Shown here piece by piece: positions 33,680 to 42,096 of a DNA stretch of 64,000 bases (its first letter is position 1; each line of letters begins with the position of its first letter). This DNA comes from Variovorax sp. 679 (GTDB lineage Bacteria; Pseudomonadota; Gammaproteobacteria; Burkholderiales; Burkholderiaceae_C): NCBI RefSeq assembly GCF_003952185.1, contig NZ_RXFS01000003.1:496001-560000 (forward strand), read 5' to 3'. The notes below the pieces were generated by a model. It saw only the letters and a program-made list of their open reading frames with translations, made no database searches and was not told the origin of the DNA. A program made the translations under genes and the position numbers.

Positions 33680-34672
33680 TCAATGCGCCCCGGGTTTCAC
33701 GAGGTCGCGGATCTTCTCGTAGTCGCCCGGCCGCGCCTGCAGCTCGGCCGGCGACACGGTCTTCAGTGCCGCCTCGACGAAGCCCGACCGGTCGGGCCGG
33801 ATGACCTTGATGCCGGTCTCGCCCAGCTTGCCTTCGGCCACGAGTTCGCGAGCGATGATCTGCACGCTGGCCCACACGGCATCCTTGCGGATGATGTCAT
33901 TCACGATGGTGCGATCGCTCTCGCTCATGCGCTGCAGCGCGCCGGGCGAGATCACGATGCCGAGCATGTCGTACATGTGGCCCGTGAGCGTGACGCTCTT
34001 CTGCACCTCGTAGAACTTCTTCGCGAGGATGGTCGGCAGCGGGTTCTCCTGCGCGTCGATCTCGCCGTTCTTGAGCGCGTCGTACACCTTGGCGAAGGGC
34101 ATCGGCGTGGCGGTGGCGCCCATGCTCTTGGCAAAGAGCTTGTAGGTGGGCGCATCGGGCACGCGCAGCTTCAGGCCCTGCATGTCCTTCGGCACGTTGA
34201 CCGGCTTGTTCGAGGTGACATGCCGCGCGCCGTAATAGATGGCGGCCATCAGGTGGTTGCGGCTCTGCGCCTCGTAACCCTTGCGCAGTTCGTCGAACAC
34301 CGGGCTCACGAGAAAGCGCCGCACATGGTCCGGGTCGGAGAACAGGAAGGGAAAGCCCACCACGCCCAGCGGCGCGTAGTCGCGCGAGAGCACGTTGAGG
34401 CCGATGTAGGCCATGTCGATCTCGCCGGACGCGAGCTTCTTGCTGTAGTCGGCCTCACCGCCGAGTGCGCTGGCCGGAAAGAGCTGGATCTCGACGCGGC
34501 CCGAGGTGGCGGCCTTGATCTTCTGCGCCATGGCCTCGGCCTGCGTGTGGAAAGGCTCGCTGGTCTCGTAGCCGTGCGCCCACTTGAGCGTGACCGGCGC
34601 GGCCTGGATGCCCGTCGCGCCCGCGATCAACCCTGCGCCCAGCACGAGCGCCTTCATCACCAACCGTCTCAT
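33680..34672 (-). CDS. TRAP transporter substrate-binding protein (DctP family)
   Basis: A 330-residue periplasmic binding protein with a signal peptide (residues 1-24, ending GIQA). LKWAHGYETSEPFHTQAEAMA at the start of the mature part and the LRVPDAPTYKLFAKSMGATATPMPFAKVYDALKNGEIDAQENP stretch are typical of DctP proteins; the Arg in the LRVP motif binds the ligand carboxylate. No DctQ or DctM gene is near, so it must share membrane parts with another locus. The neighbouring sugar-acid genes suggest a sugar-acid ligand. Confidence 0.9.
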   Translation of the reverse strand: MRRLVMKALVLGAGLIAGATGIQAAPVTLKWAHGYETSEPFHTQAEAMAQKIKAATSGRVEIQLFPASALGGEADYSKKLASGEIDMAYIGLNVLSRDYAPLGVVGFPFLFSDPDHVRRFLVSPVFDELRKGYEAQSRNHLMAAIYYGARHVTSNKPVNVPKDMQGLKLRVPDAPTYKLFAKSMGATATPMPFAKVYDALKNGEIDAQENPLPTILAKKFYEVQKSVTLTGHMYDMLGIVISPGALQRMSESDRTIVNDIIRKDAVWASVQIIARELVAEGKLGETGIKVIRPDRSGFVEAALKTVSPAELQARPGDYEKIRDLVKPGAH

Positions 34673-34760
34673 CGTCTGTCTCCACCGCTGTTGTTGAAAT
34701 TCTTCGGGGGAGCGCGGCGCACGCGAATGCGCCGCGCGGTGGCCTGGAGCCGGCCGGGGC

Positions 34761-35609
34761 TCAGAGCTTGAAGGGAATCACTTCCTGGCGCTGCTCGCCG
34801 AGACCTTCGATGCCCAGCGTCATCACATCGCCCTTCTTCAGGAAGAGCGGCGGCTTCATGCCCATGCCGACGCCAGGGGGCGTGCCGGTGGTGATGACGT
34901 CGCCCGGCATCAGCGTCATGAACTGGCTCACGTAGCTGACGATCTTGGCCACGGTGAAGATCATGGTCTTCGTGTTGCCGGTCTGCACGCGCTGGCCGTT
35001 CAGGTCGAGCCACATCGAGAGCTTCTGCGGGTTCTCGATCTCGTCGCGCGTCACCAGCCAGGGGCCGAGGGGGCCGAAGGTGTCGCAGCCCTTGCCCTTG
35101 TCCCAGGTGCCGCCGCGCTCGATCTGGTATTCGCGCTCGCTGATGTCGTTGATGGTGCAGTAGCCGGCCACGTAGTCGAGCGCGCTCTTCTGCGACACGT
35201 AGCGTGCGCGCGTGCCGATGACCGCGCCGAGCTCGACTTCCCAGTCGGTCTTGACCGAGCCCTTGGGCAGCATCACCGGGTCGTTCGGGCCCTGGATGCA
35301 GCTGTTGGCCTTGGTGAACACCACGGGTTCCTTGGGCACCGGCAGGCCGGATTCGGCCGCGTGGTCCGCGTAGTTCAGGCCGATGGCGATGAACTTGCCG
35401 ACGTTGGCCACGGGGCTGCCGAAGCGCGGCTTGCCCTTGACCAGCGGCAGCTTGTCGACCTTCTGCTTGCGCAGCTTGGCAATGGCGGCATCGCCGAGCT
35501 GCTCGGGGCCGATGTCCTTGACGACCGCGCTCAGGTCGCGCAGCTTGCCGTCGTTGTCGATGAGGCCGGGCTTTTCCTTGCCGGGGTTGCCGTAGCGGAC
35601 GAGTTTCAT
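34761..35609 (-). CDS. FAH-family hydrolase (2,4-diketo-3-deoxy-sugar acid hydrolase-like)
   Basis: A 282-residue fumarylacetoacetate hydrolase-fold enzyme. The metal-binding Glu residues are in DWEVELGAVIG and SEREYQ, and the family motif GDVITTGTPPGVGMG is near the C-terminus. In the L-rhamnose and L-fucose diketo pathways such an enzyme splits 2,4-diketo-3-deoxy acids into pyruvate and a hydroxy acid. It lies next to a matching SDR at 35767. Annotation as ureidoglycolate lyase is common for this family but is unlikely here. Confidence 0.87.
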   Translation of the reverse strand: MKLVRYGNPGKEKPGLIDNDGKLRDLSAVVKDIGPEQLGDAAIAKLRKQKVDKLPLVKGKPRFGSPVANVGKFIAIGLNYADHAAESGLPVPKEPVVFTKANSCIQGPNDPVMLPKGSVKTDWEVELGAVIGTRARYVSQKSALDYVAGYCTINDISEREYQIERGGTWDKGKGCDTFGPLGPWLVTRDEIENPQKLSMWLDLNGQRVQTGNTKTMIFTVAKIVSYVSQFMTLMPGDVITTGTPPGVGMGMKPPLFLKKGDVMTLGIEGLGEQRQEVIPFKL

Positions 35610-35679
35610 GCTTTCCTTTCAGTTTTCAGATCAATGAGCAGAGTTTGAGTGACCGGGAATTCCAGGGGCCGCCGCGCAC

Positions 35680-35752
35680 GGCCGCCCGAAGCGGCCGGCT
35701 CGCCCCCGGTAGGGGGTTGGAGAAGCGACACGAAGTGCGCGAAGCCTGGGGG
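35680..35752 (-). repeat. copy 3 of the dispersed 3'-end repeat, diverged form
   Basis: Begins 14 bases after the SDR stop codon and runs in the same direction. The first 45 bases match copies 1 and 2. The rest has different sequence but similar hairpins: CCCCC-TACC-GGGGG, then GGCCGC-TTCGG-GCGGCC in place of CCGGC-AAA-GCCGG. Structure is kept while sequence changes. CTCGCCCCC at the start could also pair with GGGGGCGAG. Confidence 0.75.
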
Positions 35753-35766
35753 CGAGCATCAGTACT

Positions 35767-36525
35767 TCAGTACGTGGAGCGCCCGCCGGAGAGGTCGAAG
35801 ACCGCGCCGGTAGAGAACGAACAATCTTCGGTGCAGAGCCAGCCGACCATCGCAGCCACCTCTTCCACCGTGCCGAAGCGGCCCATGGGAATCTTCGAGA
35901 GCATGAAGGCAATGTGCTCGGGCGTCATCTGGTCGAAGATGGCCGTCTTCACCGCAGCGGGCGTCACGCAGTTCACTCGGATGCCGGTGTCGGCCAGCTC
36001 CTTGCCGAGCGACTTGGTCAGGCCGATGACGGCCGCCTTGCTCGCGCTGTAGGCGCTGGCGTTGGGGTTGCCGTCCTTGCCGGCCACCGAGGCGATGTTG
36101 ACGATGCGGCCATAGCCGCCGCCGTCACCCTGCCTGCGCATCTGCGCCACCACCTCGCGGCAGCACAGGAACACGCCGTTGATGTTGACGTCCATCACCT
36201 GGCGCCAGGCGTCCACCGGGTAGTCCCACAGCTTCGTGTTGGGGCCGGTGATGCCGGCGCTGTTGACCAGTGCGTCGATATGCGGCGCATGCGCCAGCGT
36301 GGCGGCCACGGCTGCGGCGACCGAAGGCTGCTGCGACACGTCGACCTTCAGCGCGAAGGCCCTTGCGCCCAGCGATTCGGCGGCCTTCGCGGCGGCCTCC
36401 TCGTCGCGGTCCCACAGCGTGACGCTGCCGCCCGAGGCGATGAGCCGCTGCGCGATGCCGAAGCCCAGCCCCGTGGCGCCGCCGGTGACGACCGCGTGGC
36501 GGCCGTTGAAGTCGAGCTGGTTCAT
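35767..36525 (-). CDS. SDR-family 2-keto-3-deoxy-L-fuconate/rhamnonate dehydrogenase-like
   Basis: A 252-residue short-chain dehydrogenase. Cofactor motif TGGATGLGFGIA, a Ser in NIASVAGK, and Y-S-A-S-K. The stretch PAAVKTAIFDQMTPEHIAFMLSKIPMGRFGTVEE and the end TGAVFDLSGGRSTY match the 2-keto-3-deoxy-sugar acid dehydrogenases of the diketo pathway. It should oxidise a 2-keto-3-deoxy acid to the 2,4-diketo acid, the substrate of the FAH protein next door. The start is the ATG at 36525; longer readings lack family match. Confidence 0.87.
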   Translation of the reverse strand: MNQLDFNGRHAVVTGGATGLGFGIAQRLIASGGSVTLWDRDEEAAAKAAESLGARAFALKVDVSQQPSVAAAVAATLAHAPHIDALVNSAGITGPNTKLWDYPVDAWRQVMDVNINGVFLCCREVVAQMRRQGDGGGYGRIVNIASVAGKDGNPNASAYSASKAAVIGLTKSLGKELADTGIRVNCVTPAAVKTAIFDQMTPEHIAFMLSKIPMGRFGTVEEVAAMVGWLCTEDCSFSTGAVFDLSGGRSTY

Positions 36526-36634
36526 GCCGCGATGCCCTGCCCGGCGGCGGCGACCGGTGCGGCCTTTCGCTTCGATCTCATTGGGGCATCTCCTCGGGTT
36601 AGGCCCGATGATGGTGCGGGCGATCTGGCGTATT

Positions 36635-36665
36635 CTGAATTGGCCTGACCACTTGGCCAATTCAG
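36635..36665. promoter_or_regulatory. long palindromic operator between the SDR and GntR genes
   Basis: CTGAATTGGCC and GGCCAATTCAG are perfect 11-base arms around a nine-base centre (TGACCACTT). It lies midway between two divergent starts. Such TGG-CC-type palindromes are typical of FadR-subfamily GntR regulators, so the gene at 36711 is the likely binder. Confidence 0.7.
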
Positions 36666-36710
36666 GACAACCCTTAACTCCTTCCGCCTCCTTCCCTCCC
36701 CACCGTTTCC

Positions 36711-37427
36711 GTGCCGATCCAGACCCTCGAACCCCAACGCCTCTACCGCCAGATTGCCGAACAGTTGCGCGAGCTCATCGGCAAGGGCGAGTTCGCGGTG
36801 GGCGCGCGCATTCCCGCCGAGCGCGACCTTGCGAGGCAACTGGGCGTGAGCCGGCCGTCGGTGCGCGAGGCGCTGATTGCGCTGGAGGTGGAGGGCTGGG
36901 TCGAGATCCGCACCGGCTCCGGCGTCTACGTGCTCGACCGCTCGCAACGCACGGCCCCACCCGCCAGCGGAGCAGCCGGCACCGAATGGGGTCCGCTCGA
37001 GATCATCCGCGCACGCCGCATGGTGGAAGGCGAGACGGCCGCCACCGCGGCCCAGTACGGCAAGCGCAAGGACGTGGACGCCATGCGCCGCGCCATCAGG
37101 ATGATGCGAGACATGGCCGCGCGCGGCGAGGTGCCGCACGAGGGCGACCGCGCCTTCCACCTGGCCATCGTCAACGCCTGCGACAACGTGGTGCTGACCG
37201 AGACGGTGCAGGGCTTCTGGGAATCACGGCACGGGCCGATCTTCGCCCGGATGATCGATTACTTCGAGACCATGGAGTCGTGGCAGGCCGCCATCGGCGA
37301 GCACGAAGCCATCCTCGACGCCGTCGCCGCACGCGACCCGGCGGCCGCGCGCGAGGCGATGCATCACCACATGGACAAGTTCCACCAGCGGTTCAGCGCG
37401 AGCTGGCGCCGCACCAAGGCTTCCTGA
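36711..37427 (+). CDS. GntR-family regulator, FadR subfamily
   Basis: A 238-residue regulator. The winged helix is at 12-75 (LYRQIAEQLRELIGKGEFAV, SRPSVREALIALE). The C-terminal FCD domain has Asp and His residues (GDRAFHLAIVNACDN, IGEHEAILDAV, AREAMHHHMDKF) that bind a metal and a carboxylate ligand. The start is a GTG with no strong ribosome site. It is divergent from the SDR/FAH genes and upstream of the dehydratase operon, so it probably controls both sides. Confidence 0.9.
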   Translation: MPIQTLEPQRLYRQIAEQLRELIGKGEFAVGARIPAERDLARQLGVSRPSVREALIALEVEGWVEIRTGSGVYVLDRSQRTAPPASGAAGTEWGPLEIIRARRMVEGETAATAAQYGKRKDVDAMRRAIRMMRDMAARGEVPHEGDRAFHLAIVNACDNVVLTETVQGFWESRHGPIFARMIDYFETMESWQAAIGEHEAILDAVAARDPAAAREAMHHHMDKFHQRFSASWRRTKAS

Positions 37428-37461
37428 ATCCGGCCTCCTGAATACGAGAAGAAAACCCACG

Positions 37462-38988
37462 ATGACTCCCTACATCCGACTCCACCCCGCCGACGACGTC
37501 GCCATCGCGCGCTCCCAGTTGCTCGGCGGCACCGCCGTCGAAGGCGTGGCCGTGCGCGGCCTGATCCCGCCGGGCCACAAGATCGCGATGCGCGACATCG
37601 CCCAGGGCGAGCCGGTGCGCCGCTACAACCAGATCATCGGGTTCGCGAGCCGCCCCATCGCCGCCGGCGAGCACGTGCACACGCAGAACCTGAACATGGG
37701 CCCCGACAAGGGCGACTTCGAACGCGACTACGCCTTCGGTGCCGACGTGAAGCCCGCGCCTGCGAAGCGCGAAGCCACCTTCATGGGCATCAAACGCGCA
37801 GATGGCCGCGTGGCCACGCGCAACTACATCGGCGTGCTGACCAGCGTGAACTGCTCGGCCACGGCCGCGCGCGCCATCGCCGATCACTTCTCGCGCAAGA
37901 CCAACCCGCAGGCACTCGCTGCCTTCCCGAACGTGGACGGCGTGGTCGCGCTCACGCACGGCACCGGCTGCGGCATGGACACGCAGGGCATGGGCATGCA
38001 GATCCTGGAACGCACGTTGACGGGCTACGCCACGCACCCGAACTTCGCGGGCGTGCTGGTGGTCGGGCTCGGCTGCGAGGCCAACCAGATCAACGCCTGG
38101 CTCGCGACCGGCCACCTGGCCGAGGGCGAGAACTTCCGCACCTTCAACATCCAGGACACGGGCGGCACGCGCAAGACGGTCGAGAAAGGCGTGGCGCTCA
38201 TCGAGGAGATGCTGCCGCGCGCCAACGCGGTGAAGCGCGAGCCCTGCAGCGCGGCGCACATCACGATCGGGCTGCAGTGCGGCGGCTCGGACGGCTACTC
38301 GGGCATCAGCGCCAACCCGGCGCTGGGCGCGGCGGTCGACCTGCTGGTGGCGCATGGCGGCACCGCCATCCTCAGCGAAACGCCCGAGGTGTACGGCGCC
38401 GAGCACCTGCTGACGCGCCGCGCCGTGAAGCGCGAGGTCGGCCAGAAGCTGGTGGACCGCATCAAGTGGTGGGAGCACTACACCGAGATCAACGAAGGCG
38501 AGATGAACAACAACCCCTCGCCGGGCAACAAGGCGGGCGGGCTCACCACCATCCTCGAGAAGTCGCTGGGCGCGGTCGCCAAGGGCGGCACCAGCAACCT
38601 CGAGGCGGTGTACGAATACGCGGAGCCCGTCACGGCGCACGGCTTCGTCTACATGGACACGCCCGGCTACGACCCGGTAAGCGCCACCGGGCAGGTGGCC
38701 GGCGGCGCCAACCTGATCTGCTTCACCACCGGGCGCGGCTCGGCCTACGGCTGCGCGCCCTCGCCCTCGCTCAAGCTCGCGACCAACTCGGCGCTGTGGC
38801 AGCGGCAGGAAGAAGACATGGACATCAACTGCGGCGAGATCGTGGACGGCACGGCGTCGATCCAGGAAATGGGCCAACGCATCTTCGAGCTGGTGCTCGC
38901 GACCGCTTCGGGCTCGCACTCGAAGAGCGAGCAGCACGGCTACGGCCAGAACGAGTTCGTGCCGTGGCAGGTCGGCGCGGTGATGTGA
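37462..38988 (+). CDS. UxaA-family sugar acid dehydratase (altronate/galactarate type)
   Basis: A 508-residue enzyme. Residues 1-95 are a SAF domain (DVAIARSQLL, GEHVHTQNL), followed by the main dehydratase domain with ATRNYIGVLTSVNCSA, THGTGCGM, GLGCEANQ and LQCGGSDGYSGISANP. Cysteines in CGM, GCE and QCGG probably bind iron. It should remove water from an aldonate or aldarate to give a 2-keto-3-deoxy acid, feeding the SDR and FAH enzymes. It starts the operon of 37462-41012. Confidence 0.9.
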   Translation: MTPYIRLHPADDVAIARSQLLGGTAVEGVAVRGLIPPGHKIAMRDIAQGEPVRRYNQIIGFASRPIAAGEHVHTQNLNMGPDKGDFERDYAFGADVKPAPAKREATFMGIKRADGRVATRNYIGVLTSVNCSATAARAIADHFSRKTNPQALAAFPNVDGVVALTHGTGCGMDTQGMGMQILERTLTGYATHPNFAGVLVVGLGCEANQINAWLATGHLAEGENFRTFNIQDTGGTRKTVEKGVALIEEMLPRANAVKREPCSAAHITIGLQCGGSDGYSGISANPALGAAVDLLVAHGGTAILSETPEVYGAEHLLTRRAVKREVGQKLVDRIKWWEHYTEINEGEMNNNPSPGNKAGGLTTILEKSLGAVAKGGTSNLEAVYEYAEPVTAHGFVYMDTPGYDPVSATGQVAGGANLICFTTGRGSAYGCAPSPSLKLATNSALWQRQEEDMDINCGEIVDGTASIQEMGQRIFELVLATASGSHSKSEQHGYGQNEFVPWQVGAVM

Positions 38989-39017
38989 CCTGAACCACCC
39001 CATCGACGAGGAACGGC

Positions 39018-39950
39018 ATGGCGACTCTCCCCTTCGGCTTCCTGGAAGGCACCGGCTTCGAGCAACTGGACCCGCGTTTCAAGGGCTGCATTCCGGGCCC
39101 CGAGCGCGTGCAGCGCCTGTGGACCGGCGCGCGTTGGTGCGAGGGCCCCGCGTGGTTCGCGGCGCACCGCACGCTGGTGTGGTCGGACATTCCGAACAAC
39201 CGCATGCTGCGCTTCGACGAGGTCAACGGCACGGTGGGTACTTTCCGCGAGCCGTCGAACAACACGAACGGCAACACGGTCGACCACGAAGGCCGGCTCG
39301 TCAGCTGCGAGCACCTCACGCGGCGCGTGACGCGCACCGAGCACGACGGCACCATCACCGTGCTGGCCTCGCACTGGAAGGGCAAGCGGCTCAATTCGCC
39401 CAACGACGTGGTGGTTCATTCGGACGGCGCCGTGTGGTTCACCGACCCGAGCTACGGCATCCTCTCCGACTACGAGGGCCTGAAGGCGGACAGCGAGATC
39501 GGCGCTTGCCACGTCTACCGCATCGATCCGGCCAGCGGCGAGGTCGAGTTGATGGCCGACGACTTCGTGAAGCCCAACGGACTGGCCTTCTCGCCAGACG
39601 GAACGCTGCTGTACATCGCCGACACGGGCGCGAGCCATGAAGCGGGCGGGCCGCGGCACATCCGCCGCTTCAGTGTCGGCCCTTATGCGAAAAGGCTGGA
39701 TGGCGGCGAGGTGTTCGCTGAATGCACCAGCGGCCTGTTCGACGGCTTCCGCCTCGACACCGAAGGCCGCATCTGGACCAGCGCGCTCGACGGCGTGCAC
39801 GCCTACCACCCCGACGGCACGCTGCTGGGCAAGATCCTTCTTCCCGAGCGCGTGGCCAACGTCTGCTTCGGCGGGCCCAAGCGCAACCGCCTCTTCATCT
39901 GCGCGACCACGTCGCTCTACGCCATCACGCTGAACGCGAAAGGAGCCTGA
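39018..39950 (+). CDS. SMP-30/gluconolactonase-family lactonase
   Basis: A 310-residue six-blade beta-propeller. The metal ligands are visible: a Glu in RWCEGPAWF, an Asn in NSPNDVVVHSDG, and a later Asp in FDGFRLDTEGRIW. DPSYG and ADTG are also family motifs. It should open a sugar lactone to the acid, upstream of the UxaA dehydratase. It lies 29 bases after that gene and four bases before the Ldh-family gene, in one operon. Confidence 0.9.
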   Translation: MATLPFGFLEGTGFEQLDPRFKGCIPGPERVQRLWTGARWCEGPAWFAAHRTLVWSDIPNNRMLRFDEVNGTVGTFREPSNNTNGNTVDHEGRLVSCEHLTRRVTRTEHDGTITVLASHWKGKRLNSPNDVVVHSDGAVWFTDPSYGILSDYEGLKADSEIGACHVYRIDPASGEVELMADDFVKPNGLAFSPDGTLLYIADTGASHEAGGPRHIRRFSVGPYAKRLDGGEVFAECTSGLFDGFRLDTEGRIWTSALDGVHAYHPDGTLLGKILLPERVANVCFGGPKRNRLFICATTSLYAITLNAKGA

Positions 39951-39953
39951 TCC

Positions 39954-41012
39954 ATGTCCCACACGCTCAAGGCCGACGACCTGCAGGCCACCGTCACCCG
40001 CATCCTCGAAGCCGCGGGCAGCTCGCCCGCCGAGGCGCAGCAGGTGGCGGCCAACCTCGTGCTGGCCAACCTGAGCGGCCACGATTCGCACGGCGTGGGC
40101 ATGCTGCCGCGCTATGTCGACGCAGTGGCCGAGGGCGGTCTGAAGCCGAATGCCGCCGTGCGCGTGAACCTCGACATCGGCACGCTGATGAATCTCGATG
40201 GCCAGCACGGCTACGGGCAGATCGTCGGCGTGCAGGCGATGGAGTTGGGCATCGCGCGGGCGAAGCAGCACGGCAGCTGCATCTTCACGCTGGCGCATGC
40301 GCATCACCTGGGGCGCATCGGCCACTTCGCGGAGATGGCGACGGCGCAGGGGCTGGTGGCCATGCACTTCGTCAACGTGCTGTCGCGGCCGGTGGTCGCC
40401 CCCTGGGGCGGCGGCGACGGGCGCTTCGGCACCAACCCGTGCTGCATCGGCATCCCGCTCGCGGGCGCGGAGCCCTTCGTGCTCGACTACGCGACCAGCC
40501 GCGTGGCGCAGGGAAAGATGCGCGTGGCGCACAACAAGGGCGAGCGCGTGCCCGACGGCTACCTGATCGACGAGAGCGGCGCGCCGACCAACGACCCGGG
40601 CGTGGTGGTGGTGCCGCAGGGCAACGGGCTCTTCGGCGCGCTCATGACCTTCGGCGAGCACAAGGGCTACGGCATGGCGGTGGCCTGCGAACTGCTGGGC
40701 GGCGCGCTCACGGGCGGCGGCACCTGGCACCGGCCGGCGGACACGGCACGCACGGTGCTCAACGGCATGCTCACGGTGCTGATCGACCCGATGCGGCTGG
40801 GCACGCAGAAATCCTTCGACGAGGAAGCGCGGGAGTTCGTCGGCTGGCTGCGGCAGAGCCCGCCCGGCCAGGGCTTCGAAGAAGTGCAGATCGCCGGCGA
40901 GCCGGAGCGCAAGGCGCGCGCGGCGCGGCGCAAGGACGGGATCTGGGTGGACGATGCGACGTGGGGTGAGATCGTCGCGGCGGGAGCGAAGGTGGGCGTG
41001 CAGGTCTCGTAA
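39954..41012 (+). CDS. Ldh/malate-type (Ldh2) oxidoreductase
   Basis: A 352-residue NAD(P)-dependent oxidoreductase of the type II malate/L-sulfolactate dehydrogenase family, a fold distinct from ordinary lactate dehydrogenase. The family motif SGHDSHGVGMLPRY holds the catalytic His and Arg. The APWGGGDGRFGTNPCCIGIP stretch and a second FGEHKGYGM stretch are typical. The ribosome site AAAGGAG lies inside the end of the lactonase gene. It may reduce or oxidise a keto or hydroxy acid made by the pathway. Confidence 0.9.
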   Translation: MSHTLKADDLQATVTRILEAAGSSPAEAQQVAANLVLANLSGHDSHGVGMLPRYVDAVAEGGLKPNAAVRVNLDIGTLMNLDGQHGYGQIVGVQAMELGIARAKQHGSCIFTLAHAHHLGRIGHFAEMATAQGLVAMHFVNVLSRPVVAPWGGGDGRFGTNPCCIGIPLAGAEPFVLDYATSRVAQGKMRVAHNKGERVPDGYLIDESGAPTNDPGVVVVPQGNGLFGALMTFGEHKGYGMAVACELLGGALTGGGTWHRPADTARTVLNGMLTVLIDPMRLGTQKSFDEEAREFVGWLRQSPPGQGFEEVQIAGEPERKARAARRKDGIWVDDATWGEIVAAGAKVGVQVS

Positions 41013-41020
41013 GGCCCCAG

Positions 41021-41962
41021 CTACGGACGGCGGGCGCCTCGCGACTTCTGGCTCAGCACGAGCGCGATGCCGCCCAGGATCGCCACTGAAGCCGCCGCCA
41101 GTCGCGGCGTGATCGCCTCCGACAGGAACAGCACGCCGCCGAACGCTGCCAGGAGCGGAACCGACAACTGCACGGTGGCCGCCCGCATCGCGGTCAGGCG
41201 GCTCAGCGCCGCGTACCAGACGGCATAGCCAAGGCCCGAGGTCAGCGCGCCGGAAATCACGGCGAGCAAGATGCCGGCCCCATCCGCACGGGCACTGGCC
41301 GCGAACACCAGGCTGAGCGCCAGGGCGAGCGGCACGGCTCGCGTGAAGTTGCGCGCCGTGGCGGCCAGCGGATCGGCCACGCCGCGGCCGCGCAGGGAAT
41401 ACACACCCCAGGCAACGCCCGCCACGGCCATCAGCACGGCCCCGAGAAGCGGCGGCGCGGCAACGCCCGGGGATACGAGATAGACCAGCCCGCCCGCCGC
41501 CAGCACGAAGCCGAACCACGCGAGCGCCCCGAAGCGCTCGCCGCCGGAGCGCAGGCCCACTCCGAACATCGTCAGCTGGACCGCACCGAACAGGATCAGC
41601 GCGCCCGTGCCCGCCGGCAGGCTGAGGTAGGCGAAGGAGAAGAACGCGACATAGCCGAACAGCATGAGCGCGGCCAACCAGTCGACGCGAGCGGGCGAGG
41701 CCGGCGGCTTTGCCTTGAACCGCACGATGAGTCCCAGCATGAGCGCTCCCGCCACGAGCCTGACGCTGCCGAAGCTCGCCGCGTCGATGCCCTTGTGCTG
41801 CAGCGCGAGCCGGCACAACAGCGAGTTGGCGGCGAACGCCAGCATGGCCAGCGCCGTGAGGAGGAATGTCCGCAGCGTCGGCCGCAGGCTGTCGCCCGCT
41901 TCATCACCGGGCATGCGCAGACACCCGCGACAGGCGGGGCTCCACCAGACCGACCGTGCCAT
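41021..41962 (-). CDS. EamA-family (DMT superfamily) permease
   Basis: A 313-residue inner-membrane protein with about ten hydrophobic segments in two EamA repeats. Typical pieces are FAANSLLCRLAL near the start and WYAALSRLTAMRAATVQLSVPLLA in the second repeat. It probably exports a metabolite. Two starts are possible, 41962 and 41914, the latter removing a 16-residue polar leader; a GGAGGG stretch supports the first. It converges with the Ldh-family gene, eight bases between the stops. Confidence 0.85.
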   Translation of the reverse strand: MARSVWWSPACRGCLRMPGDEAGDSLRPTLRTFLLTALAMLAFAANSLLCRLALQHKGIDAASFGSVRLVAGALMLGLIVRFKAKPPASPARVDWLAALMLFGYVAFFSFAYLSLPAGTGALILFGAVQLTMFGVGLRSGGERFGALAWFGFVLAAGGLVYLVSPGVAAPPLLGAVLMAVAGVAWGVYSLRGRGVADPLAATARNFTRAVPLALALSLVFAASARADGAGILLAVISGALTSGLGYAVWYAALSRLTAMRAATVQLSVPLLAAFGGVLFLSEAITPRLAAASVAILGGIALVLSQKSRGARRP

Positions 41963-42096
41963 GGCTCATGCACCCTCCGTGGAGGAAACCGCGCAAACAT
42001 AGGCTCGCCACCGAAGTCCGGCTGCGAGGGGTTGTGGATGATGCTACGCCGCTCGAAGGCTCGAGGCGAGCCGGTCGATACCCCTGCTGGGTACCC

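Noticed and set aside
38940..41816. A 958-codon open frame on the minus strand
   Set aside because: It is antisense to the lactonase and Ldh-family genes and has no domain pattern; its first part is a frame-shifted reading of the EamA gene.
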